The notes beneath the pieces are model-generated. The model was not told where the DNA came from, did not search any database, and was given only the letters and a program-made list of their open reading frames with translations. From Antennarius striatus (lineage: Eukaryota > Chordata > Actinopteri > Lophiiformes > Antennariidae): 64,000 bases of DNA. Position numbers and translations under genes: made by a program. The stretch covers positions 12,117,501 through 12,181,500 of the forward strand of contig NC_090796.1 in NCBI RefSeq assembly GCF_040054535.1, read 5' to 3'. Positions 1-12,720 of this stretch are shown here, in pieces (the first letter of the stretch is position 1; each line of letters begins with the position of its first letter).

Positions 1-2240
1 GTATTTCTTCACACAAAACATCAGCATTCAGTTTTCATTTGATCCACTAATATAAATGAAATACTGGGCTGTTGTCCCATGAAATTTTTGGGTCACAGGG
101 CATTCTTATGCAAAGAGGTCATGCAACTAACCAAACGTCCTGTACTCTTGCGCCTCAGTACGAATACACATACAGCTACTCCCATACAACAAAGGCACCC
201 ATAAACTCAGAATGCAGTGATTCATTTCCTTTATTGAATTATATGCCAAGAATAACAAGCAGGATTTTGTAAGAAACCAAATAAATGAGAAATATTCATC
301 TAAGCAGGCAAAAATTAAAAATTTTATTTCTAAAAATAGAAAGCAATGAAAAAAATACTGGCATGGTGAGTGAGTTTTCCATCATCAATATCAAACATAA
401 TAACTTTATGATTAGTTGCATGCTTTACTGTTACACTAGGGAGGAACTGCTCACTTTTGGGTGTTAACTTTGCTTTGTTGGTTTTCCCTTCAACGCTCGC
501 CAAGGAAGGAAACAGTTTTACGCTATCAGATGGCTGGTTATACCTACATGACTTAGGAAAGAAACAAGAAATTATATGGGCATTCATTCCCAGATATCTG
601 ATTGGTACAACTCAGCACTGCACCCTGGGAAATTACGAGTGGTCCATTGTCCCGATAGATGAGTTGGTTCCTGAACAACATGACCTCATTCCATCCCTGG
701 GGAGAGGTCCACTGCACAGAGGTTGGGTGTTAAAAACACGCCTAAGTGAGTTTGCTAATGGGTCAAGTGATCGCACATAACCTAAAATAAACCCATTGAA
801 AATATGGTCACTTCCTATTACTTGACACATCCAGACAATGAAAAGACAGACACATGAGAACTGCAGCAAGAGGACAAAGAGATGTTTCTGCTCCCAGCTT
901 TTAATTGATTGTGCCAGTCTAGTTTGTTGTCAATTAAAGTTCGCAGCCAGGGAGGAAATCTGGTAGGTTTTCGTCTAACTTCACCAAGGCCATAATGAGT
1001 GGAAATGACCGGTGTAGAGCATTATCGGCTATGGACCTGGATACTGGGTCACTGACCAGCTGTGCCATCTCCCAGGGGTAAAATCTGTTCACAGGCTCCA
1101 TGATGCCCCGGGAAGAAAAGCAACATGTGCCGCAGATAACACGTGTTAGCAACACCTTTTGTCATGTTCAAAATCTAATAGCATTCCATTGTGCATGTCC
1201 AATCTGACTTATATGCAGTCACATTTCAATTCACCCAACCCTTAAAGCACTCAGGCTATATTGCTGCAGTGTGGTGAAGTGAAGATGATGATGTTGAGGT
1301 TACAGTCTCAATAAAATGATTCTACATTGGCAAAAGCAGGCAAGTGGGGCAACAACGTTGACTCAACATTAATGGAGGCTGTTTTTTAATGACCACTAGA
1401 TGGTTTTTTTTGTCTGTTTTACAGACTTCTTTGCCACATTGTTTGTATTAAAAGCCACATTTGTCTTGCAGTGCTCATGGTACAGTTGATACATTACTGC
1501 TGACAACAGTAAGTAATTCCTAATAAATGTACCTACTCCCTAGATCTCTTTGCACGGCATTCTTAAATGTTGGCAGGTTGTTACCAAGGCTTCAGGAGTA
1601 AGCAGTTACTGCAAGAAACAACACAGGAGTCTTTCCGGATTTGCTCTAAATGGTTGCTTAGTCAGGAACACAGCCTCGGATTGTACAGGAAATCCAACCA
1701 AGTGCCACGGCTGACTGGTGAGTGGCTAAAAACAACAATACAGCTTAAACATGGATAAATAATAACAGAAGGCATTCAGTGTTTCTCCAAAAAGTACTGC
1801 TTTTCAAAGACTGAATACAAAAGGAATATAATCACAACACAGCATTTTGGGCAATTGCAAAGACCTTCTGATGCAGTCAAAACAAGAAAATACAACAAGA
1901 GCCCAAGACTAAGGAGCGCTCACCCACTGCAATTTTTCATTTCAAACATAATCATACAAAAATTCAGTAGACATTATCCAACACTACAATAAGTGCATTT
2001 ATTATGTCATTGCAGAAATGATGTGTAATGACCTGAATTAGTAGTGTGAACAAGGCAAACATAAGTAGCCTGGAAAAGAAAAGGTTGTGTTTTGTCTGTA
2101 CTGTGTGTGTGTTTGGAGGTTTGTGACTAAATTGTAAGCAATTTCATCAGTGATTGCCTTAAATAGATATGAGCTGCAGGAGAGTGTAAAATGAATAATA
2201 AATATAATAATAACCATAGGGCCTTGTCAGATCTGACCAC
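1..2240. other. Intergenic, no gene recognised
   Basis: The sequence is moderately AT-rich and non-repetitive. Open frames are short, occur on both strands and show no recognisable domain. The longest plus-strand frame (about 457-780) overlaps an equally open minus-strand frame, which argues against coding. A higher-complexity stretch at about 860-1160 could be regulatory, but nothing in the sequence proves it. Confidence 0.6.
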
Positions 2241-2535
2241 TGGCGGCAGTAGATCAGTCAGTAGAGCGTGTCGTCCAATGATCCAAGACTGGCGGTTCGT
2301 TTCCCCCTACCGACCATTCACTCTTGGAGTCTGAGCTGGAAGTGGGAGGTGCCAGCTCACCTCCCTAGCTCTGCCTAGGTGTCCTTGAGCAAGGCACTGT
2401 CCCCTCCACAAGCTGCTCATTCGGGGCGCTCCAAAGATGGGGCTGCCCGTCACTCGGCCTCCCTGTATTTACTGCATGCCTAAAGGCCCCTTGTGAGTGC
2501 TTGGTTGTTTGAGGGGCCTGTACAAAAACATATAG
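2241..2535 (+). mobile_element. tRNA-derived SINE
   Basis: The 5' part resembles an RNA polymerase III internal promoter. An A-box-like stretch (tagatcagtcagtagagc, about 2250) is followed about 30 bases later by a B-box-like ggttcgtttcc (about 2294). The body contains the phrase gtccttgagcaaggcac, which is common in teleost SINEs. The copy is diverged and no clear target-site duplication was found. The family name is not assigned. Confidence 0.7.
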
Positions 2536-3686
2536 AGTATATGCATGATTACTAACAGACTAACCATGAGTGAAAACATAATAATTTACCTAAGGGGATA
2601 ATTTAATGTACTTCTTCTTCTTTTCACTTTACCAGCGATGAGCCTGGTCTGACTTTCAAGATATTGTCTCTCTCAAGTTTTTCCCATCTTCATGTTTAAA
2701 ACAACTTGCACTTCGGTTTCTTTACTTTTCAGTAAAAGTTGAAAATTGTGTTATATTGGGGAATGTCATAGGTGGGGTTAAGACCCACATTCAGAACACC
2801 AGAGGACTTCACATTCATAGTTTAATTAACAAAAATTGCTACAGCAGGCTTCTGAAGAATTGGTAAGAACCAGACCAACAAGCAAAACCAAGGAAACAAA
2901 ATCTCAAAAAGGCCAAGAAACTGAACTGAAGTCTGAGCCGAGCTTAAGTGGGTGGAGCCTGATTAGAGATGGGAAACAGGAGAACGGAATGAGTGGATTG
3001 AGTGGGAGCGAACTCAGGATTTTTAAAAGATTTTTTAAATTTGATATTTTAATTAATTGCTTCATTTATTGACTGTGCAGCACTTTGGAAAGCTCGTGTT
3101 TACTTAAATGGTGCAATAGAAATAAAGCGGATTGGATTGGATTTGACTAGACAGGAGGGAAAACTGGAACTTGGACGACAGTGAACAGCTAATAAATACT
3201 ATATTTTGCCTGCATACCTAACATAAAATTTTGAACAAAGTTAGTTTCCTAACTTGTGTTTGATGTTATTTTTCTTCATTCACCTGGATAGTTTGATCCT
3301 TGATTGATGGAGTTCTGTGGGTTTCATAACCTGACAAATATAACAACAATCAGCAAACAATTTTTTTTCGGTGCCACTGTAACGCTTATAACTTGAAAAA
3401 GTAATAAATTCAGAGTTACTTAACATTAAGGAGTAGTTACATTTACTTTACATTACATTGAGTTACATTTAGTTACATTTATTAGTTATTTCTGGCTGTT
3501 TGAGAATAGCCATGATGCTGACGTGGCACCCCTGTTCTAGACACTGAGCGCATGAAAGAACAAAATGGTATTTCATTAGATCAACTGTCACTATTAACTA
3601 AAATCTTTGTCCAATAGGAATCATTATTTTACACAATAAACTGCTGCTGCATGCCCTCATGAACTGCATTGTGTGCTGCTTTTTGT
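2536..3686. other. Intergenic with a retroelement-like tail
   Basis: No gene is recognised. At about 3068-3146 a stretch containing gcactttgg and aaataaag and ending in repeated attgg units resembles the 3' tail of a teleost retroposon. The rest is AT-rich single-copy-looking DNA with short near-direct repeats (ttacattta units) at about 3428-3485. Confidence 0.45.
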
Positions 3687-3912
3687 AATACAGTACACCC
3701 TCGTTCCTCGCGGTCAATACATTCCAGCAACCACACGCGATTAACGAATTCCGTGATAGAGCGAGGAACTATTTATCTTATTATTTACAGTAATTTAAAC
3801 ATTTATGACCCTCCCCATACTGATATTAAACCCTATTCTATCTGTATTACCTTTTCCCACACTCTTATCGACTGTTTAAAGCACTGAAGTTGCGACCGTA
3901 CTGTATTCAGGG
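3687..3912. mobile_element. MITE-like DNA transposon, copy 1
   Basis: The ends form imperfect terminal inverted repeats: tacagtacaccctcg on the left, and the reverse complement of gggcgtactgta on the right. The interior shares a long near-identical stretch (ccctccccatactgatatta and flanks) with the element at 6899-7162. No transposase is encoded, so it would be non-autonomous. The superfamily is not assigned. Confidence 0.6.
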
Positions 3913-6195
3913 CGTACTGTATTCAAATGTAATGCTAAAATGAAAATGTACATAAAAGTGATATAGATGGATGGACAAGTAGGTAGGTAAGGATAGATTG
4001 ATGGATGATGGATAGATGTAGATTGACATAGATGTATATAGATATAATTTGATAGACAGACATAGACAGATGCAGATAGATAGTTCCACTATATGACAAA
4101 TAAATGATGAGATCCCTTCACCTTAGGGCGACACTGTTTTCAATAAGCTTCAATGAGGAAAAGAGTTGTCTTCACTGGAGCAGCTCCCCGGTATCAGGAA
4201 CATGATTCATGTTGTCCTGGTGCACAGTTAACGACACACAACAGTGACCGTGGTGGAAAAGCTGCCCTTGTTTTCCAGACAGAAAACAACGTATGACCTT
4301 TAACAGTGGAGGGAAAGAAAATAAAGATGAGGAGGATGGGAACAACACAAATAAACAAAGCAACAACTGTAGTAACAGGGACATGTTTTGTTATGTCATC
4401 TTTATAGGGGGTGGGTAGTTATTATTGATGATAACTAGTCACATTTTTACCTGGTAACTTTTCTGCTCCTACCAGTAACACTGTAATTTTACTTTGTTGT
4501 CATAATTTTTCATCTTTATTTTTGGCTAAAAATATGTTAGAATTGGTTTGATAGCATGATGTCCAAGCCAAATGCTTTTATTATGGTGATCATATTAAAG
4601 AGTTGACTGCCCGTGTTGTAAAAAACTGAATATTAAATATCCAAACTGAACAATCCAGACCTTTACTTGCTGTATCTAAAAGAAAGGGTGGCTCCAACCA
4701 CTACCGTAGTGCAGTGGTTGGAACCGGTTCTCACACCAACAAGTTTCTCCACACACTTTTAAGGAGTTTGCACATTTTCCCGTTGTCTGCAAGGGTTCCC
4801 TTTAGGTAGTCCTGCTGGATGGTCAATGTAAATGTTTGATTCTCGCTCTCTATGGAGATTGTCGTGACAAAAACCACAGTTGAGTCTGTGCATCTTTTTT
4901 TTAAATGAGCAATAAGAATAAAACATTTTTGCATTCTCTCACATAGACTTGGTATGTTGGTAACAGAACAATCATCCATACTATAGTAAGAGGAAGAACA
5001 CATTCATAATGTTAAAGCTTCATGACAGAGATTTTGGAGAAAAGATTGTCAACACAAATCATTAAATTTGCTAAATGTTATTAATTACCATAGGAACAGT
5101 CAGATCGGATCATCCCGGTGTTGAAACTCATCTACTTTCCTTCCTTTCCTTACTGCTGTGCTTTGATTGGTTGTCACTGTTTACAAGTGTTGGAATGTAC
5201 GTAGTTTTTCGTCAGTGATTTTTAGTCAAAGCAGCCATTGAACAGGTTTAGAGATATTTTCAATTAGAATTTGGTAAATTCTTTTGCTGTTGTGTCATCA
5301 GCGTCTTTGACCAGTCTACTTAATCCCTCTTTAGAACAGGAGTCAGTTTCAAACCCAGCCACAGAGCAGGTAATGTTTGAAAAGTACCTTCCCTTGTGAC
5401 ATTGTGTTAAATTGCTAAGAATAACAGTGGTCATGGGCATGAGCTCAGACCTGTTTTAAACACATTTATTGGAAGTAAGCAATGACTCAGATTTTCCTTC
5501 ATGTGTGAGAGATCAACAATACGTCCTCTGCAGAAGGGTGGTCTTGTGTGTTGTTCAATTGTAATTGATTGGCAACAATTTTCTGTGTCCTTTGGCCGGA
5601 TATAGTTGGAAATATTCCTATTATTCCCACATCATGTAAAATGTGGTCATCAGAAACAATGTAAACATTCTGTATTTTTCAGGTGATCTTTCTCTGACTG
5701 ATGCGATTTGATTTTGTCATCTATCTAGGTCGGTTCCAGGAAGAAAATCAGGGGCGTCCGATCACATGGGCGCCTGTGCAGCAGGTAAATAATCAATGTC
5801 CGTTTGGAGGATACAGACCAGTAGGATATAGCCAGCAGGACGGGGACAAGACTTGGAACTCAGCTGTGAGGTTTGTGACCTCTTCGGTCTGGCTGGGGGA
5901 GAAGGTTAGTGTTCGGGCCCTAATCCGTTTCTCTGGCCCCTCTCTTCAGGGGCTGTTATCAAGCCTTGGGGTAGGCAACTGTATCAACACAACCCGGGGC
6001 TTCGTGCGGTTTCATTCACCCAGACCCCTCTGAACGGTCACCAAAGCCGACTGTGCACAACCCGCAAACACAGAGAAAAACAGCAGACGCTGAATAACTA
6101 TCGCCAGGGGCAGCTTTTGGGGGCTGCCATTGGAGTTCATAATGGGCTTGAAAGAATGCTTCAAATCAGGCAGTATTAAACTGTGATACACCTGT
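3913..6195. other. Intergenic, no gene recognised
   Basis: A degenerate GATA/GATG simple repeat lies at about 3955-4085. The remainder is unique-looking AT-rich DNA. An open frame at 5701-6033 has no recognisable domain and no codon or splice context supporting a gene. Confidence 0.55.
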
Positions 6196-6317
6196 GGTCT
6201 ATGGAGTAGATTTGCATTAGGTGTATGGAGTACACTGGTATCTAGTATATGGAGTATACTGGTATCTGTTCTATGGGGTATACTGGTATCAGGTGTATGG
6301 AGTATACTTGCGAATAA
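6196..6317. repeat. 24-bp minisatellite, about 5 units
   Basis: About five imperfect tandem copies of a 24-bp unit with the core tatggagtatactggtatc. Units keep register and vary by point changes. The length is a multiple of three, so one minus-strand frame stays open through it, but the encoded repeat looks incidental. Confidence 0.75.
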
Positions 6318-6528
6318 GGTGTTGCTATAGACCCTGACTTTTGGAGACGATTCACAATGGAGAAAATGGTGTGCGAATGAGATGAGAGTAATAGGAAAGC
6401 AATTAAATATTAAAAAATTATATACACTCAAAAAGTGGGCTTGACATTTAATGTGTAAAATCATAATAAAGTACTTTACTACTTCATTATGACTATCAAT
6501 CAGTTCATTTGTTTCAGCAGTATTTAAT

Positions 6529-6691
6529 ATTAAAGGGACAATAAGTTAATTTTAAGTGACATATATGTTATTCATCAAATTTTATATGTGTAGCATCATC
6601 CCTTTGGTCAAAAAAGCTTTATTTTTTCTTCTATTTTTCATAATGATGAATAACATATATGTCACTTAAAATTAACTTTGCTCTCACTTTA
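6529..6691. mobile_element. Fold-back MITE with about 35-bp perfect inverted repeats
   Basis: The arm at 6543-6577 is the exact reverse complement of 6644-6678 (35 of 35 bases by eye). Weaker complementarity extends outward to ttaaag/ctttaa ends. The loop is about 66 bp and carries no open frame. This is the structure expected of a non-autonomous DNA transposon or fold-back element. Family unknown. Confidence 0.7.
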
Positions 6692-6744
6692 ATGACCAAA
6701 CATACAATATTTTTAATATTATTATATACATATTCTACTCTCTG

Positions 6745-6860
6745 TGATGCGCATGTGTGTTGTCTGGGGTGTACCCCACCTTTCTCCCATAGCCAGCTAG
6801 GATAGGCTCAAGCAGACCCATGACCTGCAAGGCAGATAAGCAGCTGTAGACAGAAGGATT
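6745..6860 (+). mobile_element. SINE 3' fragment
   Basis: The stretch with ggggtgtaccccacctttctccc, followed by the cagctaggataggctcaagc phrase and agataagcagctgtagacag, matches the 3' half of the teleost repeat seen more completely at 42058-42419 and 45122-45467. The 5' half is absent, so this is a truncated old copy. Confidence 0.6.
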
Positions 6861-6898
6861 GCAATTGTCTCGTCTGCAAGAGAATGTAAGGATAGATA

Positions 6899-7162
6899 TA
6901 CAATAATCCCTCTTTACTTGTGGTTAATGTGTTCCAAGAACCACTCGCAAAAACAAAATTCCACGATATAGTGACAAACTATTTATTTTATTATTTATGG
7001 TAAAAGTTTCTGAACCCTCCCCATACTGATATTAAACCACCTCCTATCTGTGTTCCCCTGTCAGCCAATAGAATGCGTGTACGGTATCATGTTGACTACC
7101 TACTAAAAATCTGCAATGAGGTGAAGTCGCGTGTGTTGATGCGCAAATATGCTAGGGATTAC
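6899..7162. mobile_element. MITE-like DNA transposon, copy 2
   Basis: The left end acaataatccct is the near-perfect inverse of the right end agggattactgt. The interior shares the ccctccccatactgatatta block with the element at 3687-3912, so the two are one family. No transposase is encoded. Target duplications are unclear. Confidence 0.65.
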
Positions 7163-7254
7163 TGTGCTTCACTGTTGGGATCCCGAGTAAAAATGTTTCA
7201 ATCATTTCTTTATTGATATAGACAAAATATTTGTCCTATTAACCAATATCCTCC

Positions 7255-7400
7255 AGATCCCCCAGTCAGAGCTCGTTGATGTAGCTAGGGAAAAGGAAGT
7301 TTGGGGTTCCCTGTTGAAGCTGCTGCCCCAGTGGCTTGACTACAGATGAGCGGATTAACGGATGGATGGATGGATGGATGGATGGATGGATGGATGGATA
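7255..7400 (+). mobile_element. LINE 3' tail with (GGAT)n
   Basis: A stretch reading gtagctagggaaaaggaag, then gttccctgttgaagctgctg, ends in about nine GGAT units at 7363-7400. This arrangement is typical of the 3' end of teleost non-LTR retrotransposons. Only the tail is present. The exact LINE clade is not assigned. Confidence 0.6.
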
Positions 7401-8365
7401 TTAACCAATACATGTGTAAATGTGCCACATGTTTATTCTGAGTGATATATCAAACCAATTACTGTAAATGACTAATAGACCACAGAGATCAAAGACCTCC
7501 ACCTTGATTGTCCAGAGTTGATATACAGTAGCTGGTTAATGGCTGTTTAACAAAAAGATTTGCCAGGAACAAAATAAATCAGCCGCTCGTATGGATAACA
7601 TAGTAATTTGTTAACAACCCCGCATCAATATGGTTTACACAACATCAATGGGAGTTTCTGTTTCTTTTATAAGCTCTATATGCTCAAAAGAACCCAGTAA
7701 AATAGATGGTGTCGTGTTGGCCTTTGTGCGTAAACACAACGGAAATGAAATGATATTCGACTCGTGTTATGGCAACACACAAGTTGACGTGCAGCAATTC
7801 TTTTCTTCCACTTCAGATATATTTTGGAAACTCTCAGATGATGACTTTCTACTGTATGCATGCAGGGTAATAGATAGATGTAATAGATTCTAAAAGCACA
7901 CTCACACTATCAAACATTGTGCATTGAACACATCTTGGCTTAGTTGTCTCAAATAGCACAGATATCACCGAGGTGTTTCTTGGGGAACATGAACATTAGT
8001 TTTGTGGAATTTTGAAGTCCATGTTAAAACTTACACCCACTTGGTACTTGCTCCATGCTCCAGTGGAAGCAGAATCACTTTCCTTTGATCGTGCATAAGT
8101 AGTCTAATAGATTCACAGTAACTATAAAATTTGACTGGATGCTTCATACCATTCCTCTCAGACTGTTTTCCTGTCTGACTTCCTGCCCAACCTTCTATGC
8201 GCACTGGATGTAGATTTTATCAAAAGAAAGTCTAAAGAAAGTCTAAACTTTGCACAACCACTTGGTCACAGGTCAAGCTTCGTTCATGGTAAGTTGGTCC
8301 TGATCTTAGCCATGGTGTGTGATTGTTTTCCTATTGTTCATGTATTTTTTTCCACCAATAGACCT
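7401..8365. other. Intergenic, no gene recognised
   Basis: This is unique-looking sequence. An 87-residue plus-strand open frame (7630-7893) has no recognised motif and overlaps a 61-residue frame on the other strand. I do not call it a gene. Confidence 0.5.
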
Positions 8366-8369
8366 CCAT

Positions 8370-8600
8370 GATCCTCTCCAGCTTCTGTCGAACTGTCATC
8401 AGCAGTAGCGTCATCAGCATCTCCAATGTTGGGGAGTCTATCATTTGAGCCTACAACCTCCAGTGGATCTGTGCCCAGAGGCCTGCCGTGACCCCAGGAT
8501 GTACAGCGGGAGTTGCAGCGGAGGTTTTTGGCAGAGCCTATGGTTCCCGTGCAACTGTTTGATAATGACCTGCACAGCTGTGAGATCAGGAGGAAACGTG
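8370..8600 (+). pseudogene. Unidentified broken coding-like fragment
   Basis: One plus-strand frame reads as serine/proline-rich residues, then a basic amphipathic segment with the words VQRELQRRFLAEP and QLFDNDLHSCEIRRKR. This looks like real protein rather than random translation. The frame is interrupted and has no flanking exons I can recognise. It may be a relic of a transposon-encoded protein or a lost host exon. I cannot name the family. Confidence 0.3.
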
Positions 8601-8619
8601 TTGAATAAGGTACCAGTGC

Positions 8620-11600
8620 AGGCCAGACTTTCTCCCTTAGATCCAATTTTTTTTTCTTTTTTTTATCATCTCATTGTTAGAGTGAGACCTATCCTATTCT
8701 CTGCTTATTTTTTTATGATTTCCCATATCCTGTCCTAGACAAAGAAAAAACTCAGGCAAAAATCAAGCCTTTCTGGCAGCTGTCACAGACAAAACATTTA
8801 CACAGACGGTGATATTTTCATTATTAATAACTTAATTTAGACAACATGGTGAAGAAGCAAGTCATGGAAATAGAATTTTCTGATTATACTAATCAGACAA
8901 AGGTTATAACTGAAGTAAGTCTTTGTGTATTTTAACTTTCATGTCAGTGAAAGAAATGCGACCGTACAATAAACTTCATTTTGATTTTTAATGAGGTTCT
9001 GGATCATCGACCATAAAACACCTGTTTTCACATTTGTCTGTTGAGGTGTCACATTGGAGAAAACACTTGTCTGATGAATTTCAGGCTCCTTTTATCCAAC
9101 TTTCTTTTTCACATCTACTCTATTTTAGGCTTCTTGGGTGGCTTTTTGAATTATGACGTGGGTTGGTGAGCATTTTTAAGACAGGAAACCAAACTGTAAA
9201 AACTGCTGTGAGTCTACTGTGTTTTAAGTAACAGGTCAAACCACTAAGTTTCTCCAACAATTTTTTTTTTTTTTTTTTGTGGGGGCGGGGGCATATTAGT
9301 ACAGTTAAATTACTAGAAAAGAGGCCTGGGGTGAATAATGTAACTGCGGAGTTGGCACTAGTTCCATGCACCCATGGAAACAGCCTTTACAAATACTATT
9401 ATGACTTTTGCAGTATGGTAAATTGGAATATAGTGAATAGTCAGATGATAACATAAACTTTATGGCTTATTCACGTTGTTATGTGAACTGTTGGAAGCTC
9501 ACTCATACAGCCCCCAAAAACTGCATGAGTTCCACTGAGGTAAACTTTTAACATGGTTGACCTGAGCTGATCGAGACAAGTGGATAATTAAATAAATAGA
9601 ATACAGATCTAAAAGGCATTCAAGAGAGTGAACTAATTCTAAAAGTACCACAGCATCCCAATTTAAAACTGTTGTCTGGATGAGGATGAATGTGAAATCA
9701 TTTTTGTTATGTTTGTGTAGAAATGCATCCGCTCTGTAGGATATCTAGCAGTAATAAAATAAAATAAGTGTCCTCTCCTCTACCGTTAGAAAAAAAAAGA
9801 GTCTGTTTTTAATTATCTTGATCAAAATAACATGGGAACAATCACAGCAGAGCTGTGAGAGAGACTAATCTTCTGAGGGAGACTAAAGGCGCGCGTGCTA
9901 CTCACGTCAGTTTTCCTTTTTTTATTCAATTTGGGGCTTTTATAACCTGCCAGCACTGGACTCAGCAGCAGCAGACATCACGCTTTCAGGTCAGACAGCA
10001 GAAACAGAATGCCCTGGAGCAGTTAAAGGCATCATTCATCGACAATCTACAAACTTACAGCTGGAGCTGGAGACTTCAAATATCTCTGCTCACTTATTCA
10101 TTTTTTTTACTCTAGAGATTACATCTTTAAGGAGGGGAAAACTGACCACCTCACTTTAAATAACAAGGAAATGTGGACAGGAAGACCAAAGGACGGCAAG
10201 AGGTCGGGGAAGATTAAGGGCAGAAACAGGTGTATTATTGCCCCTGTTTAGTAAATAGTAAGATCCTATCTCTCTTCCTTCTCATTCCCCTGTCTGTTTG
10301 AGGGTAAATACCACCATGTGGCCCTGCAGAATAAATAAAGAAATGACAGAACACTTTTGCCCGCTGGAACAGGACTTTTGTAATGACAATCCAAAAATAG
10401 AGTTCTCATTGGTCAATATTAAATATCCTTTAGTCAGTCCTCGCTAGCTCAATCTATCATCATACCTCATTACGGAGAAATCCAAACAGTCGTGTAGACG
10501 ATGTTTGGGTGTTTTTACACCACCAAACCTAGACTCACAGATGTGTGCGCTTTGAGCATCTGGTTGCATGCAAAATGACATAACGTTGACAGCACATGCT
10601 CTTGTGTTACGCTCGTGTGTTTGGGAGTGTTTTTCACTGAAGTAGATTACACTTATTTTCCATGCTGCTCATCCCTGTGATGTATTATCCACCTAATTCA
10701 ACTTATTATGAAGCCTTGTTTTGTGTATTTAATCGCTGAATTTAGATAAGTCAGGTTCCACTTTGTGACTCTTCTTGGTTAGTTTTTGCTAAGAATCTAC
10801 TTTGAAGTGGAAAAGCCTCTTTCCTGAGTGCACCTTGCAAAAACAGTGCCGGTGGTGGGGACAGTGTTTTAGTGACAACAAAGGACAAACATGACATAAA
10901 CACAGAGTCACGCTGCAAGTGATTTACTGCACCAAGGAAAGAGTGTGCATTTCATTAAGGCTATTTGCTCATCACGCTTCTTAGTTTTTCCTAAAATCAG
11001 AGAAAGAAAAGGGGTCGTGTGTGGATTTGGGTTAGGATGGTGAATTAATCTCCATTGGGAGTTTGCTTTGAGGTTAACCCTCACAGGATGTGATTTGTGT
11101 AGACATGTACAATGTACTGCATTTAAGACATAGCAACCCTAAGCTTCTGGATTGGAAAACAAGGCTGTTTTTACCTGACCTCCACGTCAAAGTGATTACC
11201 TCCTGAGAGGAAAAAAAGGAAACATGGAAAACTCTTGCAATGGAAATAAAAATATATGTTCTCATGAAGTCATCCACTGAATAAACGTGTTTGGATTTAA
11301 CTTAAAGGACATTTTTGATTGAGTTGCCATTTGTGGTGGATGCATTTGGAATGTTGTTTTCTGCTGAAAGCTCTTTCTTAATTTAATTTAGGTGTTGTTG
11401 TAGCTAGCCCCTGACACTTGCACGTATTGAGAAAAATAAATCTCTATGCAGAAGTCTGATTGTGGTACAGTACATTAAAGGAAAAATGTCAGAAAAGAAA
11501 GGAATTCTGTCTAAAAATTTAGGCAAGCTTACAGATGAGCATCAGGGGTTGATAGAAAATGAACAAAAAAATAGTCCAGCTGTAACCACAGCAACTTTTC

Positions 11601-12180
11601 AAACAAAATATTGCTTCCCAGTCTTTTTGGTAATAAATCGATAACACAATATCAATGTCCTCGAGAGCCGTTGGTATTGCATTGACACAATACCTATGTG
11701 CATGAATTCAAAACTGGTTTAAAGTATTGTAAACAATGAAAAAAGGAAATTCTATATGTAACAGTCATTAAACATATGCAGGTAACCAGCCTGCAAGTAT
11801 GCAGGTTGACCTGGCTGTTAGCATTAGCGCATTTCCAGCAGGGAAAAAAATGCTGTTGGAATTGAGTAAATAGCTAAAGCAATGGACCATTGTTGTTATT
11901 TATATTTACTAAAAGGGAAAATATATTTAGAATTTTTATTTAGACATACAAGGGATGAAAAAATGAGAATCTACTGTTGAAAGTTTCTTCTGTCCTCAAG
12001 AAATGAATAAAACATCCCTCAACTCCATTCATGAATAACTCACAGGGAAAAAAAACAAAAAATCTGGTGTTTTCTCCCTTACTGTCCCATTTCCTTTCTT
12101 TTCACACCACATGTTTTAAGTCCATGGAGAAACTCAGGAATAGCAGTGGTGAGTAGGTTCTGTAGGAGAGAAATAGACTA
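8620..12180. other. Intergenic, no gene recognised
   Basis: AT-rich non-coding DNA. It contains a short poly(T) run at about 9261-9278 and no recognisable exon, RNA gene or mobile element. Short open frames here overlap on both strands and lack domains. Confidence 0.5.
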
Positions 12181-12720
12181 AGCACAATTAAGGGGCTTGC
12201 GTTCCTTCCGTTTTTCTATAAATACTCTGCACATTTCCTCTACTGTCTGTGATTCTCATTAAATGAGTGGAAAATCTGCCTGCCTCTCGTGGTAGAGCGC
12301 CTCTTTACTTCTTTCGGCCTCTGGAATGGGACAAACTGGGAGGCTGATCAGACAAGCATCTGCAGAGGATTATAAAGCTCTTATAGGCGGCAAATTCAGG
12401 TAGTGGACAATGCCAGTGTTAAGTCAGCTGCTACATATCGGGTTTGCAAGCTTGCTCTGGCTTTGAACTCAGAGTTCACTGAGTTTACACGTCCTTGCGG
12501 AGCTTTAGTGATGACATTATTAGCAACCAGAAAAATTTGCTTTGGAAGTTGGATCAATACATTACCAGCCTCTGCATTACAAATATTAAGCATCCAGCGG
12601 GGCCATTAGTGACACATTAGTAATTTGGTGGAGTAAATGAAAACATTGGCCCTTGCAGCGGCATTGTTTGACTCTATATTCTTAACCAGAGACCAGAGAG
12701 GGATCATTTTAATGCAACTG
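12181..12720. promoter_or_regulatory. Candidate conserved non-coding element
   Basis: A high-complexity, repeat-free stretch with homeodomain-like TAAT cores (for example attagtaatttgg near 12613). It has the texture often seen in vertebrate developmental enhancers. Both strands are partly open, with overlapping frames of 65 and 68 residues that resemble nothing known. This is inference from appearance only; no conservation data were available. Confidence 0.25.

Noticed and set aside
457-780. 107-residue plus-strand open frame
   Set aside because: No domain, no splice or start context, and the opposite strand is equally open over the same bases.
2241-2310. Possible tRNA gene
   Set aside because: A- and B-box-like words are present, but the sequence cannot form a sound cloverleaf and continues into a SINE body.
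5701-6033. 110-residue plus-strand open frame
   Set aside because: The translation shows no family resemblance and no neighbouring exons; chance frame.
7630-7893. 87-residue plus-strand open frame
   Set aside because: Looks vaguely protein-like but has no motif and no supporting exon; overlaps an antisense frame.
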